Origin: Grimontia hollisae CIP 101886
Lineage (GTDB): Bacteria; Pseudomonadota; Gammaproteobacteria; Enterobacterales; Vibrionaceae
Assembly (NCBI RefSeq): GCF_000176515.1
Contig: NZ_ADAQ01000011.1
Coordinates: 496,001 to 560,000 of the forward strand
DNA length: 64,000 bases
Reading direction: 5' to 3'
The notes beneath the pieces are model-generated. The model had not been told where the DNA came from and did no database searches. It saw only the letters and a program-made list of their open reading frames with translations. A program made the position numbers and the translations under genes. Below, in pieces: positions 25,288 to 33,863 of the stretch; positions within the stretch are counted from its first letter, which is position 1; each line of letters begins with the position of its first letter.

Positions 25288-28050
25288 ATGACAGAGACAG
25301 AGTTGGACATTCCCCAGGAAGGCTCGACACATACTATGCGAATCACCCTTCCCCTTTCAGGGTTAAACTGTATGGGTTGTGCACGCAAAGTCATGACGGC
25401 GGTAGAAGCAGTAGAAGGCGTGAAACTGGCGGAGGCGGATAAAACCAGCCTGACTATCAATGCGGATGCACCTGTCACTGACGTGATATTGGCCGTTCAG
25501 TCACTGGGTTACCTGGTTGGCCACATCGACACACTGCCACTGGCAGGGCTCAGCTGTGGCAAATGCGTGGCCAAGCTAACCGCCGCATTTGAATCCTCGC
25601 CAGATGTGTATCAGGTCAACATCAGTAAAACGGAAGCGACCATCACCAGCCGTCTGGAACGTGACGCCCTGGTTGCTATCGTCAAACAAGCCGGCTATCA
25701 GGTTCCTTCACAGGCAGAAACCGGGACTGATGAGCCCTCCCAACCGCAAGACGCCAAAGAGCTTGACGCAGAAACGCCAGCCTCCGCCTCTACCTCCGCC
25801 TCTAAAAAGGGGACGGAATCACGGCAATTTATTCTTTCAGGCATGACGTGTGCAAGTTGCGTGGCATCGGTTGAGCGTGCCCTGAAACAGGTGCCGGGTG
25901 TTGAGTCCGTCAACGTTAACCTCGCTGAGCGTACTGCATTGGTTGTTGGCAATGCAGAGACAGAAAGCATCATCAACGCCGTCACCGATGCCGGTTACGG
26001 TGCAGAAATCAGTGAAAGCGAAGAAACCCGCCGTGAGCGGCAAGCTGCTATGCATGCTGAACAACTGGCTGAGCACAAACGTCATACCTGGTTGTCACTC
26101 GGTTTGGGTGCACCGCTGATGCTTTGGGGCTTGCTAGGCGGCTCCATGACCATCGACAGCACCACCAGTCAGGTTGGCTGGGGCATTGTCGCGCTGCTGA
26201 CGTTTGCCCTGCTTTGCACAGCAGGGAAACATTTCTTCGTTAATGCCATCAAGGCAGCCCGGCACCACCGCGCAACCATGGATACCCTGGTTGCACTGGG
26301 TACCGGCTCAGCATGGCTCTATTCTGTGGCGGTGGTCATAGCACCCGAGCTTTTCCCGGCCCAGGCACGGCATGTTTACTTTGAAGCCACCGCGATGATT
26401 CTGGGTTTGGTGACCCTCGGCCATGCCATCGAAGCCAAAGCCCGGGCATCAACGTCAAAAGCATTGGATAGACTTCTCGATCTGCAACCGCCAACCGCAT
26501 TGGTTGTTGAAAAAGATCAAGAGCGTGAAGTGCCGCTTGGACAGGTACAGGCTGGCATGATGCTCCGTGTTAAACCCGGCTCCAAAATCCCGGTGGACGG
26601 CGTTGTGGAAGATGGCGAAAGTTTCGTCGATGAATCCATGCTGACTGGTGAACCCCTGGCGGTGCGAAAAGAACAGGGTGACACCTTGCATGCCGGTACA
26701 GTGAACCAGAACGGCAGCCTGTTGTTTAAAGCCACCGGTATCGGCAGTGACACCATGTTGTCACGGATTATCCAGTTGGTACGTCAGGCGCAAAGCAGCA
26801 AACCGGCGCTGGCTAAAATGGCCGATTCTATCTCGGCGATTTTTGTGCCTACAGTGATGATCATCGCCATCCTTACTGCACTTGGCTGGTATAACTTTGG
26901 GCCAGATCCGAAACTCAGTTTTATGTTGGTAACCGCCACGACGGTTCTTATCATCGCCTGCCCCTGTGCACTCGGCTTGGCAACGCCTATGTCTGTCACT
27001 ACCGGGGTTGGCCGCGCTGCCGAGCTTGGCGTACTGATCCGCGATGCTGAAGCCCTGCAACACGCAGCAAGTGTCGATACGGTGGTGCTGGACAAAACAG
27101 GAACACTGACCGAAGGCAAACCTCAGGTGACATCCATTGTCAGTCTTTCGATGCCAGAAACTGAACTGCTTCAGATTGCGGCAAGCCTGGAACAGGGCTC
27201 AGAGCATCCGCTGGCCAGAGCTGTGCTTGATGCCGCCAGAGAAAAAGTACTGACACTGTCACCGCTCTCAAAATTCGAAGGGATCCCCGGTAAAGGCCTT
27301 AGCGCACAGATTGACGGCAGCACCTATTTGCTCGGGAATGCCCGGCTGATGGAAGAGCGCGGAATTTCCCTGACATCAGGACAAGATGCTGCCAGACAAC
27401 ATGCTGAACGTGGTGAAACCGCCATCTACCTGGCCAATGAGAAGGAATTGCTTGGCCTGATTGGGATCAGTGACCCACTTCGCGCTGATTCAGCCAACGC
27501 GATTAAGCGGTTGAAAGCATTGGGCTATCACGTAGTCATGCTGACCGGTGATCACCCGGATACCGCGAGGGCTATTGCCAAACAAGCTGGCATTGAGAAT
27601 GTTATCGCCGGCGTATTACCCGACGGCAAAGCCGATGTGGTCAATCGTTTACAACGCGAAGGTAAACGGGTCGCTATGATTGGTGACGGTATCAATGACG
27701 CGCCGGCTCTTGCCAAAGCTGAAGTAGGTATTGCCATTGGCTCAGGCAGTGATGTGGCGATTGAGAGCGCCCAGATGACATTGATGCGCCATTCTATTGA
27801 TGCCGCGACAGACGGGTTAACCCTTGCCAAAGCAACGCTTCGTAATATGAAAGAGAACCTGTTTGGTGCATTTATTTACAATTCCCTGGGTATCCCCATC
27901 GCTGCTGGTGTGTTATACCCCCTCACCGGCGCGCTGCTGAGCCCAGTTGTTGCGGGAGCTGCCATGGCGTTATCGTCCATCACAGTGGTCAGTAACGCAA
28001 ACCGCCTGCGCTGGTTCAAACCACCTAAAGGAGGAAACCATGCTGGTTAA
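25288..28050 (+). CDS. copA: Cu(I)-translocating P1B-type ATPase with three HMA domains
   Basis: 920 aa from ATG 25288 (AAAGG, 7-base spacing), downstream of the CueR promoter. Three N-terminal heavy-metal-associated motifs are visible: GLNCMGC (~28), GLSCGKC (~90) and GMTCASC (~190). The core has eight helices, TGE loop in [10 protein letters not shown], metal-site CPC in [20 protein letters not shown] phosphorylation site, HPLARA nucleotide-binding His motif, and [11 protein letters not shown] hinge. It exports cuprous ion from cytoplasm to periplasm. E. coli CopA has two such domains, so the third is an addition. First gene of a copper operon. Confidence 0.96.
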   Translation: MTETELDIPQEGSTHTMRITLPLSGLNCMGCARKVMTAVEAVEGVKLAEADKTSLTINADAPVTDVILAVQSLGYLVGHIDTLPLAGLSCGKCVAKLTAAFESSPDVYQVNISKTEATITSRLERDALVAIVKQAGYQVPSQAETGTDEPSQPQDAKELDAETPASASTSASKKGTESRQFILSGMTCASCVASVERALKQVPGVESVNVNLAERTALVVGNAETESIINAVTDAGYGAEISESEETRRERQAAMHAEQLAEHKRHTWLSLGLGAPLMLWGLLGGSMTIDSTTSQVGWGIVALLTFALLCTAGKHFFVNAIKAARHHRATMDTLVALGTGSAWLYSVAVVIAPELFPAQARHVYFEATAMILGLVTLGHAIEAKARASTSKALDRLLDLQPPTALVVEKDQEREVPLGQVQAGMMLRVKPGSKIPVDGVVEDGESFVDESMLTGEPLAVRKEQGDTLHAGTVNQNGSLLFKATGIGSDTMLSRIIQLVRQAQSSKPALAKMADSISAIFVPTVMIIAILTALGWYNFGPDPKLSFMLVTATTVLIIACPCALGLATPMSVTTGVGRAAELGVLIRDAEALQHAASVDTVVLDKTGTLTEGKPQVTSIVSLSMPETELLQIAASLEQGSEHPLARAVLDAAREKVLTLSPLSKFEGIPGKGLSAQIDGSTYLLGNARLMEERGISLTSGQDAARQHAERGETAIYLANEKELLGLIGISDPLRADSANAIKRLKALGYHVVMLTGDHPDTARAIAKQAGIENVIAGVLPDGKADVVNRLQREGKRVAMIGDGINDAPALAKAEVGIAIGSGSDVAIESAQMTLMRHSIDAATDGLTLAKATLRNMKENLFGAFIYNSLGIPIAAGVLYPLTGALLSPVVAGAAMALSSITVVSNANRLRWFKPPKGGNHAG

Positions 28051-28123
28051 TATCATTGGGTTTGGGTTGATTGCTGCCATCGTATGGTGGTTCTGGCTGT
28101 CTGGCACAAAGGGCGGACAATGA
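28040..28123 (+). CDS. 27-aa membrane microprotein in the copper operon
   Basis: It overlaps the copA end by 11 bases and has an excellent ribosome site (AAAGGAGG, 28027-28034). The product is one hydrophobic helix ([17 protein letters not shown]) with a short polar tail SGTKGGQ. The stop TGA overlaps the ATG of the next gene as ATGA. These two overlaps argue strongly that it is translated. It resembles CcoS-like small proteins in layout only; the function is unknown. A helper for CopA or periplasmic copper handling is inferred from context. Confidence 0.75.
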   Translation: MLVNIIGFGLIAAIVWWFWLSGTKGGQ

Positions 28124-28431
28124 ACGCCAACGCGTTTATTGTGCAACGAAAGCTCACACTGATAACGCCGCTCAGCAAGGAGTTGGAGACGGCGCTTTAT
28201 GAGCATGGAATTCTCAAACTGAAACAATGCGGTAACCAACTGATACTCACTTACGATGCCAGCCAACATAGCCTGACATCAATATTGAGTGCCGTGGAGA
28301 TGCCGCTGACTGACTCGCTTTGGCAAAGGGCTCTACGCAAGCTCTATGCCTTTAAGGATCAAAATATTGCCGATGGTGCCCGTCATGAGCCCCATTGTTG
28401 CAACAAGATACAAACACCGAGGAGAGAATGA
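28120..28431 (+). CDS. 103-aa unknown protein of the copper operon, HMA-like fold without CxxC
   Basis: 103 aa from ATG 28120, coupled to the microprotein by ATGA. The segment from RKLTLITPLSKELETALY to LTSILSAVEM has the beta-alpha-beta-beta-alpha order of HMA domains, but no CxxC motif is present in the first loop. The C-terminal tail holds HEPHCCNK, a possible Cys/His metal site. No signal peptide. It lies between copA and copG, so a cytoplasmic copper-handling or scaffolding role is plausible. This fold assignment is my reading of the pattern and needs a structure search to confirm. Confidence 0.6.
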   Translation: MNANAFIVQRKLTLITPLSKELETALYEHGILKLKQCGNQLILTYDASQHSLTSILSAVEMPLTDSLWQRALRKLYAFKDQNIADGARHEPHCCNKIQTPRRE

Positions 28432-28871
28432 TGAAATCCATCCCGAAACTTGCTGCATTGTCTTTTGCGCTACTGTCGACCAGCGTCTTCGCTGCGTCAG
28501 GTGTGACCTACAAATCCCCTTACTGTGGCTGCTGTAAAGAGTGGGTAAAACACATGGAAGAGAACGGCTTTGAAATGACGTCGGAAGACCATGTCAATAT
28601 GAACCCCATCAAGATGAAACTGGGCATCAAACCGCAACTGGCGTCTTGCCACACCACCGTGATTGATGGATACCTGTTTGAAGGCCATATTCCAGCCAGC
28701 GATGTAAAAGCCTTCCTTGAGCAAAAACCAAAACTGGCAGGTCTGGCCGTTCCTGGCATGCCTGTCGGCTCACCGGGTATGGAATATGGCGACCAGAAAG
28801 ACCCTTATGACGTGATTGGTTTCACCAAAAGCGGCATGACCATGGTGTTTAACAGCCACAACAAAGACTGA
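28428..28871 (+). CDS. copG: CopG, DUF411 periplasmic copper protein
   Basis: 147 aa from ATG 28428 (GAGG upstream; ATGATG gives a second start three bases on). A signal peptide (~22 residues, ending VFA) precedes the DUF411 domain with YKSPYCGCCKEWVKHM (CxCC thioredoxin-like copper site), LASCHTTVIDGYLFEGHIPA and GSPGMEYG. CopG is a periplasmic copper-binding redox protein found after copA in Vibrio cholerae, where it contributes to copper resistance, especially in low oxygen. It follows the 103-aa gene with an overlapping stop and start, so it is probably induced by CueR with the rest of the operon. Confidence 0.93.
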   Translation: MMKSIPKLAALSFALLSTSVFAASGVTYKSPYCGCCKEWVKHMEENGFEMTSEDHVNMNPIKMKLGIKPQLASCHTTVIDGYLFEGHIPASDVKAFLEQKPKLAGLAVPGMPVGSPGMEYGDQKDPYDVIGFTKSGMTMVFNSHNKD

Positions 28872-28886
28872 CAATTCACCACTGAA

Positions 28887-28917
28887 CCTCCATACTGTTG
28901 CTTCGACAGTATGGAGG
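28887..28917 (+). promoter_or_regulatory. Hairpin that hides the ribosome site of the TraB-like gene
   Basis: Perfect 12-bp stem CCTCCATACTGT / ACAGTATGGAGG with a 7-base loop. The GGAGG Shine-Dalgarno (28913-28917) forms the end of the 3' arm, 4 bases before ATG 28922. No T-tract follows, so it may act as a translational switch or processing site between copG and the next gene. Confidence 0.6.
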
Positions 28918-28921
28918 CTTC

Positions 28922-29785
28922 ATGAATCGCATTCTCACCCTGCTTTTTTCCCTTTTCTTCAGCGCTTTTTCTGTTGCCTCCCCTCAGGTCTGGCAAGCAC
29001 AAAAAGGCGATCTCACGTTCACCATAATGGGTTCGGTTCACGCTGGTAAGCCCGCGTTTTACCCTTTACCCAACGTCATGGTTGATCGCTTTGAAACCAG
29101 TGATGGCCTGATTGTGGAAGTAGACATTATTAACGATAAGTCCATTACTGTTCCCAACGGTTATCCAGCCTCCAGCTACCTCGACAAAGACCAAACCCGT
29201 AAGCTCGAAAAAATCGCCGCAGGAACCAATGTACCCGCCACTAAGCTGCTAAACCTTCCTCCCTGGCAAGCGGCGATGGCGCTCCAACTTTACCAAATCA
29301 ATCAGATAGGCTTGCAACAAGCGTTGGGGGTCGACCTGTTTTTCCTCTCACATACCCAGAAATTAGGCATTCCAGTACTCCCTCTTGAAACGGTGCAGCA
29401 ACAGGTCGACTTACTGGCAAAGGCGCCCAAAGATGGCCTGGAACTGCTGACAGACACTATCGACTACTGGACATTTTCCAAGACGTTTATGCCCTGCCTC
29501 ATCGAGGCCTGGCAGGTTGGCGACGATGATAAGATGACCGAAATGGTGAACCTTATAAACGGAGCCGGGGAGTTTGAACGTAAACTGATCGATGAACGAA
29601 ACCATAACTGGCTCAAAGCACTGGCTGATCCAAATCGCTTTTCTATGGGAAACTATGCCATGGTAGTCGGTGCGCTGCACCTTTATGGCGAACAAGGATT
29701 ACTGACTTTGCTGGAAAGCGCCGGGTTTGAAGTCACGCTGTTGACTCAGGGTAAAGAAGTCAGTTGTGAGCTCCCGACTCTCTGA
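28922..29785 (+). CDS. TraB/GumN (Tiki-like) family protein, exported
   Basis: 287 aa from ATG 28922, with GGAGG directly upstream; an earlier TTG frame start is not credible. A signal peptide of ~19 residues ends at SVAS. TraB/GumN hallmarks are present: GSVHAGKPAFYPLP (~35, first GxxH), a mid-region EVD motif, VLPLETVQQQ, ERNHNWLKAL and VVGALHLYGEQGLL (second GxxH). Relatives with both GxxH motifs, such as Tiki, are metalloproteases; bacterial members are poorly characterised. It follows the copper operon but is set apart by the hairpin, so co-regulation is uncertain. Confidence 0.88.
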   Translation: MNRILTLLFSLFFSAFSVASPQVWQAQKGDLTFTIMGSVHAGKPAFYPLPNVMVDRFETSDGLIVEVDIINDKSITVPNGYPASSYLDKDQTRKLEKIAAGTNVPATKLLNLPPWQAAMALQLYQINQIGLQQALGVDLFFLSHTQKLGIPVLPLETVQQQVDLLAKAPKDGLELLTDTIDYWTFSKTFMPCLIEAWQVGDDDKMTEMVNLINGAGEFERKLIDERNHNWLKALADPNRFSMGNYAMVVGALHLYGEQGLLTLLESAGFEVTLLTQGKEVSCELPTL

Positions 29786-29800
29786 CTAGGTAGGCAGTCA

Positions 29801-29881
29801 TTAACTGCTCACTACCACTTGGGTGACAATCATTGAGACAAGAAACAACAAAATAAACCAAATAATGACGGACTTTCTCAT
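29801..29881 (-). CDS. Possible 26-aa membrane microprotein
   Basis: ATG 29881 is preceded by AAGGA at 6-base spacing. The product has a short basic start (MRKS) and a long hydrophobic helix (VIIWFILLFLVSMIVTQVVV), a typical single-helix microprotein. No paralogue or conserved partner is visible. The region is otherwise empty, so the ribosome site and hydrophobicity are the only support. Confidence 0.45.
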   Translation of the reverse strand: MRKSVIIWFILLFLVSMIVTQVVVSS

Positions 29882-29986
29882 AACGAATCCTTACTGCGAT
29901 AAAGCCAGAGTAATGGCGTAGTTTACCGCAATTTAGGGACAGTGAAGAGCGGGGATAGAAAGTTTGTTACAAACAGCAGAACGAAA

Positions 29987-30012
29987 GAAGCCCCGCATGG
30001 CTGCGAGGCTTC
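29987..30012 (-). terminator. Terminator of the tRNA-Pro array
   Basis: On the minus strand GAAGCCTCGCA / TGCGGGGCTTC (one mismatch, loop CCA) followed by TTTC. It lies just past the last tRNA-Pro gene. Confidence 0.8.
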
Positions 30013-30018
30013 GAATAA

Positions 30019-30095
<77 letters not shown>

Positions 30096-30127
30096 AACAT
30101 ATATTTTTTGTCTTGAGGTTTCGCTGA

Positions 30128-30195
30128 CAGAGGGCCACCCTCTGGTCCGCTATTCCCAAGAGCCGGGATGCGCTACCAAACTGCGCTATTCACCG
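30128..30195 (-). pseudogene. Degenerate tRNA-Pro copy P1
   Basis: The first 29 bases match tRNA-Pro (acceptor 5' strand, D-arm), then the anticodon region is replaced by ~18 foreign bases, 12 bases of the 3' anticodon arm reappear, and a CAGAGGG / CCCTCTG hairpin stands in for the T-arm. There is no 3' acceptor strand or CCA, so it cannot be a working tRNA. Confidence 0.8.
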
Positions 30196-30227
30196 AACAT
30201 GTATTTTTTGTCTTGAGGTTTCGCTGT

Positions 30228-30295
30228 CAGAGGGCCACCCTCTGGTCCGCTATTCCCAAGAGCCGGGATGCGCTACCAAACTGCGCTATTCACCG
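30228..30295 (-). pseudogene. Degenerate tRNA-Pro copy P2
   Basis: Same design as P1, exactly 100 bases away, with the identical altered anticodon region. Confidence 0.8.
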
Positions 30296-30375
30296 AGCAT
30301 GTTTTTTGTCTTGAGGCTCGCTGTCAGAGGCTCACCGTCATTTCATCTCAGATATTCCAAGATGACGTAAATAAG

Positions 30376-30452
<77 letters not shown>

Positions 30453-30484
30453 AACATGTATTTTTTGTCTTGAGGTTTCGTTAT

Positions 30485-30552
30485 CAGAGGGTCACCCTCT
30501 GGTCCGCTATACCCAAGAGCCGGGATGCGCTACCACACTGCGCTATTCACCG
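30485..30552 (-). pseudogene. Degenerate tRNA-Pro copy P3
   Basis: As P1, but with a C-for-A change in the D-arm region (taccacactg) and a TCA instead of CCA loop in the terminal hairpin. Confidence 0.8.
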
Positions 30553-30634
30553 AACATGTATTTTTTGTCTTGAGGCTCGCTATCAGAGGCTCACCGTCAT
30601 TTCATCTCAGATATTCCAAGATGATTTAAATAAG

Positions 30635-30711
<77 letters not shown>

Positions 30712-30743
30712 AACATGTATTTTTTGTCTTGAGGTTTCGTTAT

Positions 30744-30811
30744 CAGAGGGTCACCCTCTGGTCCGCTATACCCAAGAGCCGGGATGCGCTACCAAACTGC
30801 GCTATTCACCG
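30744..30811 (-). pseudogene. Degenerate tRNA-Pro copy P4
   Basis: Same design as P1; ends exactly 100 bases beyond tRNA copy 3. Confidence 0.8.
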
Positions 30812-30843
30812 AGCATGTATTTTTTATCTTGAGGTTTCGTTAT

Positions 30844-30911
30844 CAGAGGGTCACCCTCTGGTCCGCTATTCCCAAGAGCCGGGATGCGCCATCAAACTGC
30901 GCTATTCACCG
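30844..30911 (-). pseudogene. Degenerate tRNA-Pro copy P5
   Basis: Same design as P1, with an altered D-arm (gcgccatcaaactgcgc). It is the first unit after the promoter, 100 bases from P4. Confidence 0.8.
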
Positions 30912-30947
30912 ACAATGCTGATCCGCTGCACGTCTCAGAGGTGGCTT

Positions 30948-30975
30948 ATATTACGCATCCGCGCTTAAGACTCAA
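30948..30975 (-). promoter_or_regulatory. Promoter of the tRNA-Pro array
   Basis: On the minus strand -35 TTGAGT, 16-base spacer, -10 TAATAT. It lies ~37 bases upstream of the first unit (P5). Confidence 0.7.
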
Positions 30976-31092
30976 GTATTTTATCGCGATTTTTGCGTGT
31001 TACGAACCGTTCGCTTAAAGGATCACCAGCCCAACGTTTTTTGCGACTGCAAACACATTTGAATTATCACGTTCCACTAACAAGATGTTCAC

Positions 31093-31106
31093 TTGATCCA
31101 GATCAT
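31093..31106 (+). promoter_or_regulatory. FNR-like binding site upstream of the DUF3149 gene
   Basis: TTGAT-CCAG-ATCAT matches 9 of 10 positions of the FNR consensus TTGAT-N4-ATCAA. A possible -10 TAGTCT (31134-31139) places it about 46 bases upstream of the start of transcription, near the class II activator position. Confidence 0.65.
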
Positions 31107-31168
31107 CGTTAACGCATTCACCCATTGGCAACCTAGTCTTAACGTTCACAGACACAGGAAGCACAAAA

Positions 31169-31309
31169 ATGGAATTTTGGTTAGACCTACTTTTCGGTAA
31201 CGCCATTGGCCTCTCCTCAATGATCGTCATTTTTGTTGCCTTGGGCATGATCTGTTTTATGGCTGGCTTCTTTGTCTACAAGGCGATGAAAACACCAGGA
31301 ACGCAATAG
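31169..31309 (+). CDS. DUF3149 small membrane protein
   Basis: 46 aa. AGGAAG lies upstream of ATG 31169. The start MEFWLDLLFGNAIGLSSMIVI is the conserved opening of DUF3149 proteins, which have a single hydrophobic helix and a short basic tail (YKAMKTPGTQ). They are common in Vibrio and other marine gammaproteobacteria and have no known function. An FNR-like site upstream suggests expression in low oxygen, and two tandem terminators follow, so the gene is transcribed alone. Confidence 0.85.
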   Translation: MEFWLDLLFGNAIGLSSMIVIFVALGMICFMAGFFVYKAMKTPGTQ

Positions 31310-31351
31310 TTTCCTAAAACCAGTTAACGTTAAACTTGGTTGCTTACGCCG

Positions 31352-31381
31352 GAAGCCCGCAACGCATTTCGGCTTCTTTTT
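31352..31381 (+). terminator. First terminator after the DUF3149 gene
   Basis: Stem GAAGCC / GGCTTC with a long loop, followed by TTTTTATT. Confidence 0.6.
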
Positions 31382-31387
31382 ATTCAC

Positions 31388-31422
31388 AGCGCAAAGCGTT
31401 TTACACGCTCTGCGCTTTTTTT
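31388..31422 (+). terminator. Second terminator after the DUF3149 gene
   Basis: AGCGCA-A-AGCG / CGCT-C-TGCGCT with one internal mismatch, followed by seven T. It probably acts as back-up to the first. Confidence 0.8.
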
Positions 31423-31557
31423 CGTTCCCTATGCAGTTCACTACGCTGAAGAGGGTATCATTCGCGTATTAATGCCGACTTGGAAATCACATCAAACGAG
31501 ATCTCGGAATAGTTTACCGTTATACTCAGACAACGCACCAACAACCCCGTAACAACT

Positions 31558-32142
31558 ATGAACGGTAACAACGAGTTCGACTTATTTCGGGAGATGATGG
31601 CAGATGTCGCGCCTATCAAACACGATACGGTCGAGAGAACCCAGCAATCACACCAACCTACGGATGCACAACTAGCTCGTCAGTTGGCGGCACAATCCCT
31701 TTCAGAGAGTGATCCTGAATACCTGTCGTTAGATTATGCCAAGATGGTGAAACCAGACGATATTGTCGCGTTCAAGCGCCCAGGCGTTCAGGATGGCGTG
31801 TTTCGCAAATTACGCCTCGGTAAATATGACATCCACGCCCGGCTGGACTTACACAAATACACCCTGAAAGATGCACGCGATGAAATGCTTCGTTTCCTGA
31901 AGCAATGCCAGCGTATGGACATACGCTCAGTGATCATTGTGCACGGCAAAGGCGAACGCTCTAATCCACCGGCACTGATGAAAAGCTACGTGTGTCAGTG
32001 GCTGGAGCAGATCACGGATGTTCAGTGTTTTCATTCAGCGCAGCGCCACCAGGGTGGTACCGGTGCGGTATACGTGATGATCAAGAAGAGCCAGGAAAAG
32101 AAGCTTGAAACTCGTGAACGCCATTTAAACCGGCGAGGTTGA
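31558..32142 (+). CDS. smrA: Smr-domain endonuclease-like protein SmrA (YdaL)
   Basis: 194 aa. The N-terminal region NEFDLFREMMADVAPIKHDT and the segment FRKLRLGKYDIHARLDLHKYTLKDA match E. coli SmrA. The Smr domain (~100-185) has DLHKYT and the VIIVHGKGE and GGTGAVYV motifs. SmrA proteins are nuclease/nicking-type Smr members; the related SmrB rescues collided ribosomes, but that role is not assumed here. The ending KKLETRERHLNRRG parallels the E. coli ERHAKRSR end. ATG 31558 is the only start considered. A terminator follows. Confidence 0.88.
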   Translation: MNGNNEFDLFREMMADVAPIKHDTVERTQQSHQPTDAQLARQLAAQSLSESDPEYLSLDYAKMVKPDDIVAFKRPGVQDGVFRKLRLGKYDIHARLDLHKYTLKDARDEMLRFLKQCQRMDIRSVIIVHGKGERSNPPALMKSYVCQWLEQITDVQCFHSAQRHQGGTGAVYVMIKKSQEKKLETRERHLNRRG

Positions 32143-32164
32143 GTGAGAAGAAGACAGGAATCGA

Positions 32165-32192
32165 AAACAGGAGCCATCGGCTCCTGTTTTTG
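32165..32192. terminator. Bidirectional terminator between smrA and the RhtB-like gene
   Basis: 11-bp stem AAACAGGAGCC / GGCTCCTGTTT, loop ATC, with T-runs usable on either strand. Confidence 0.88.
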
Positions 32193-32210
32193 TCCAAATG
32201 CACCTTTTGG

Positions 32211-32825
32211 CTAGAGCGTGACAATAACCCGCACAGCCAGTCCTATCAGCAACACACCACATAGCCTGTCGATAACGACTGCTTTTTGTTTAAGTTTTTC
32301 CAGCATACGTGACGAGGAAAGCATCAGGGCCAGCAGGGTGTACCACAGACCATCAATCGCAAACGGTGTTATCACAATCACGGCACGGCTGAAGATATCA
32401 GTACCCATCGCCACAAACTGGCTGAACAATGCAAGGAAGAACAGCGCCAATTTAGGATTTAGCATGGAAATCATCGCGCCATCGCATGCAGCTTCCCACA
32501 GTGTTGCTTTTTCGCCTTTTTCCAGCTTGGCGGCGACACCACCTTTCGAACGCAATGATTTAACCCCTAACCAAGCAAGATAACCAGCACCGGCGTAGGT
32601 GATCACCTTAAACAGTGTTGGGGACTCCTTAAGGATGACAGCAAGGCCAAGCAATGTTAGAAGCGCATAGAGACCAACTCCCAGCGCGTGTGCCCAGGCT
32701 GCAACAATACCGTGCACACGACCGCCAGCCAGACTGTGACGCATCATCACAACCAAACTCGGCCCCGGAGAGATGGCGCCCAGCAGGCATACCAGCGCAA
32801 GCCCCAACCAGACGGAAACACTCAC
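32211..32825 (-). CDS. LysE/RhtB family exporter
   Basis: 204 aa, six helices, with the RhtB motif GAISPGPSLVVMMRHSLAGGR near the start and SMLNPKLALFF in the middle. It starts at GTG 32825, overlapping the LprI-like stop (GTGA). RhtB members export threonine, homoserine, other amino acids or quorum signals; the substrate cannot be told. It is the last gene of a ybaK-lprI-rhtB unit. It is not closely similar in sequence to the LysE-type gene at 4.6 kb. Confidence 0.88.
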   Translation of the reverse strand: MSVSVWLGLALVCLLGAISPGPSLVVMMRHSLAGGRVHGIVAAWAHALGVGLYALLTLLGLAVILKESPTLFKVITYAGAGYLAWLGVKSLRSKGGVAAKLEKGEKATLWEAACDGAMISMLNPKLALFFLALFSQFVAMGTDIFSRAVIVITPFAIDGLWYTLLALMLSSSRMLEKLKQKAVVIDRLCGVLLIGLAVRVIVTL

Positions 32826-33241
32826 TTAGCCTCTCCTTTCACACCCATCAGGCTGTTAAGGCGCGCGATTTGCTCATTGGTTATTTCAATCATACAGTTC
32901 AGGTATCCCTGCCCGCTGCCAGAACCTGAAGCATAACTGGCTTCAACCATTTTGCATTGTGCCTCTCGCCAATTACGAAAAGCAGAGAATGTCTGTGCCG
33001 CCACGGGAACACCATGTTGCAATGAAGACAGAGCATCCAGCTTGATGAAATGCTCCCTGAGTGCCGCTTCTGTTTTATTGAGTGCATCCTGGGAAACGTT
33101 CCAGCGATTATCGAGACAGGCGGTCACTTCAACGTGTGTTTCAGATGCTTTGTAGCAGGCCATCAATGCAGAATGTTCTTTTCCTGCAAAGGCGGTCAGA
33201 GGTAATCCTAACAAAATGCATCCCCACCAACTCTTGCACAT
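32822..33241 (-). CDS. LprI/DUF1311-like exported protein
   Basis: 139 aa. A signal peptide ends at TAFA (~19). The mature part has four cysteines and the pattern ACYKASETHVEVTACLDNRW ... FRNWREAQCKMVEASYASGSGSG ... YLNCMIEITNEQIARL, the DUF1311/LprI layout, in which members act as periplasmic lysozyme inhibitors. The function here is inferred from the family only. ATG 33241 has a strong AAGGAGGGG ribosome site that overlaps the ybaK stop, so it is co-translated with ybaK and the RhtB-like gene. Confidence 0.82.
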   Translation of the reverse strand: MCKSWWGCILLGLPLTAFAGKEHSALMACYKASETHVEVTACLDNRWNVSQDALNKTEAALREHFIKLDALSSLQHGVPVAAQTFSAFRNWREAQCKMVEASYASGSGSGQGYLNCMIEITNEQIARLNSLMGVKGEAK

Positions 33242-33244
33242 TGA

Positions 33245-33724
33245 TTACCCCTCCTTGCCGATAGCGGCAAATTTTCCTTGTGTCAGTGAGAGTAAATCTA
33301 ATGGAGAAAGTTCAATCTCAAGGCCACGTTTTCCTGCACTGACGTAAATAGTTTCAAAGGCTTGCGCACTATTATCAAGCAGTGTCGGAAGGCGTTTTCT
33401 CTGTCCAAGTGGGCTGATTCCCCCTACCACATACCCTGTGGTTTTCTCTGCAATCACGGGGTTCGCCATTTCAGCCTTTTTTGCGCCAGCTGCCTTTGCC
33501 GCTGCTTTCAAATCCAATTGCCCTGAAACCGGTACGATTGCTACTGCCAGCTTCTTGGGATCGCCATTCATGGCAAACAACAGGGTTTTAAAAACACGGG
33601 CAGGATCCTGCCCCATTACGCTGGCTGCTTCCAATCCAAACTGGGTGTTGTTGGGATCATGTTCATAGCTGTGCACGTTAAAACTGATGCCTGATTTTTC
33701 CGCCAGGATTATTGCCGGTGTCAT
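33245..33724 (-). CDS. ybaK: Cys-tRNA(Pro)/Cys-tRNA(Cys) deacylase
   Basis: 159 aa, exactly the E. coli YbaK length, from ATG 33724 (AGAGAG at 6-base spacing; two earlier Met codons lack a site). The trans-editing fold shows [39 protein letters not shown] and [17 protein letters not shown], including the lysine of the FKTL motif needed for catalysis in the family. It removes cysteine wrongly attached to tRNA-Pro. It begins the three-gene operon; no upstream promoter was assigned. Confidence 0.94.
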   Translation of the reverse strand: MTPAIILAEKSGISFNVHSYEHDPNNTQFGLEAASVMGQDPARVFKTLLFAMNGDPKKLAVAIVPVSGQLDLKAAAKAAGAKKAEMANPVIAEKTTGYVVGGISPLGQRKRLPTLLDNSAQAFETIYVSAGKRGLEIELSPLDLLSLTQGKFAAIGKEG

Positions 33725-33794
33725 ATCCATCTCTCTGTATTGGTGCAACCTGAAACCATCAGGATATCAGGGTGATTCTTCCGCCGATAATGAC

Positions 33795-33823
33795 ATAAAA
33801 AAAGGCACTGTCACCAGTGCCTT
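33795..33823 (-). terminator. Terminator of the UshA-like gene
   Basis: On the minus strand AAGGCACT / AGTGCCTT followed by TTTTTTTATG. Confidence 0.85.
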
Positions 33824-33863
33824 GTGTCTCTGACGTGAGGTTGTACGCCAGTGTATGCGGTGC

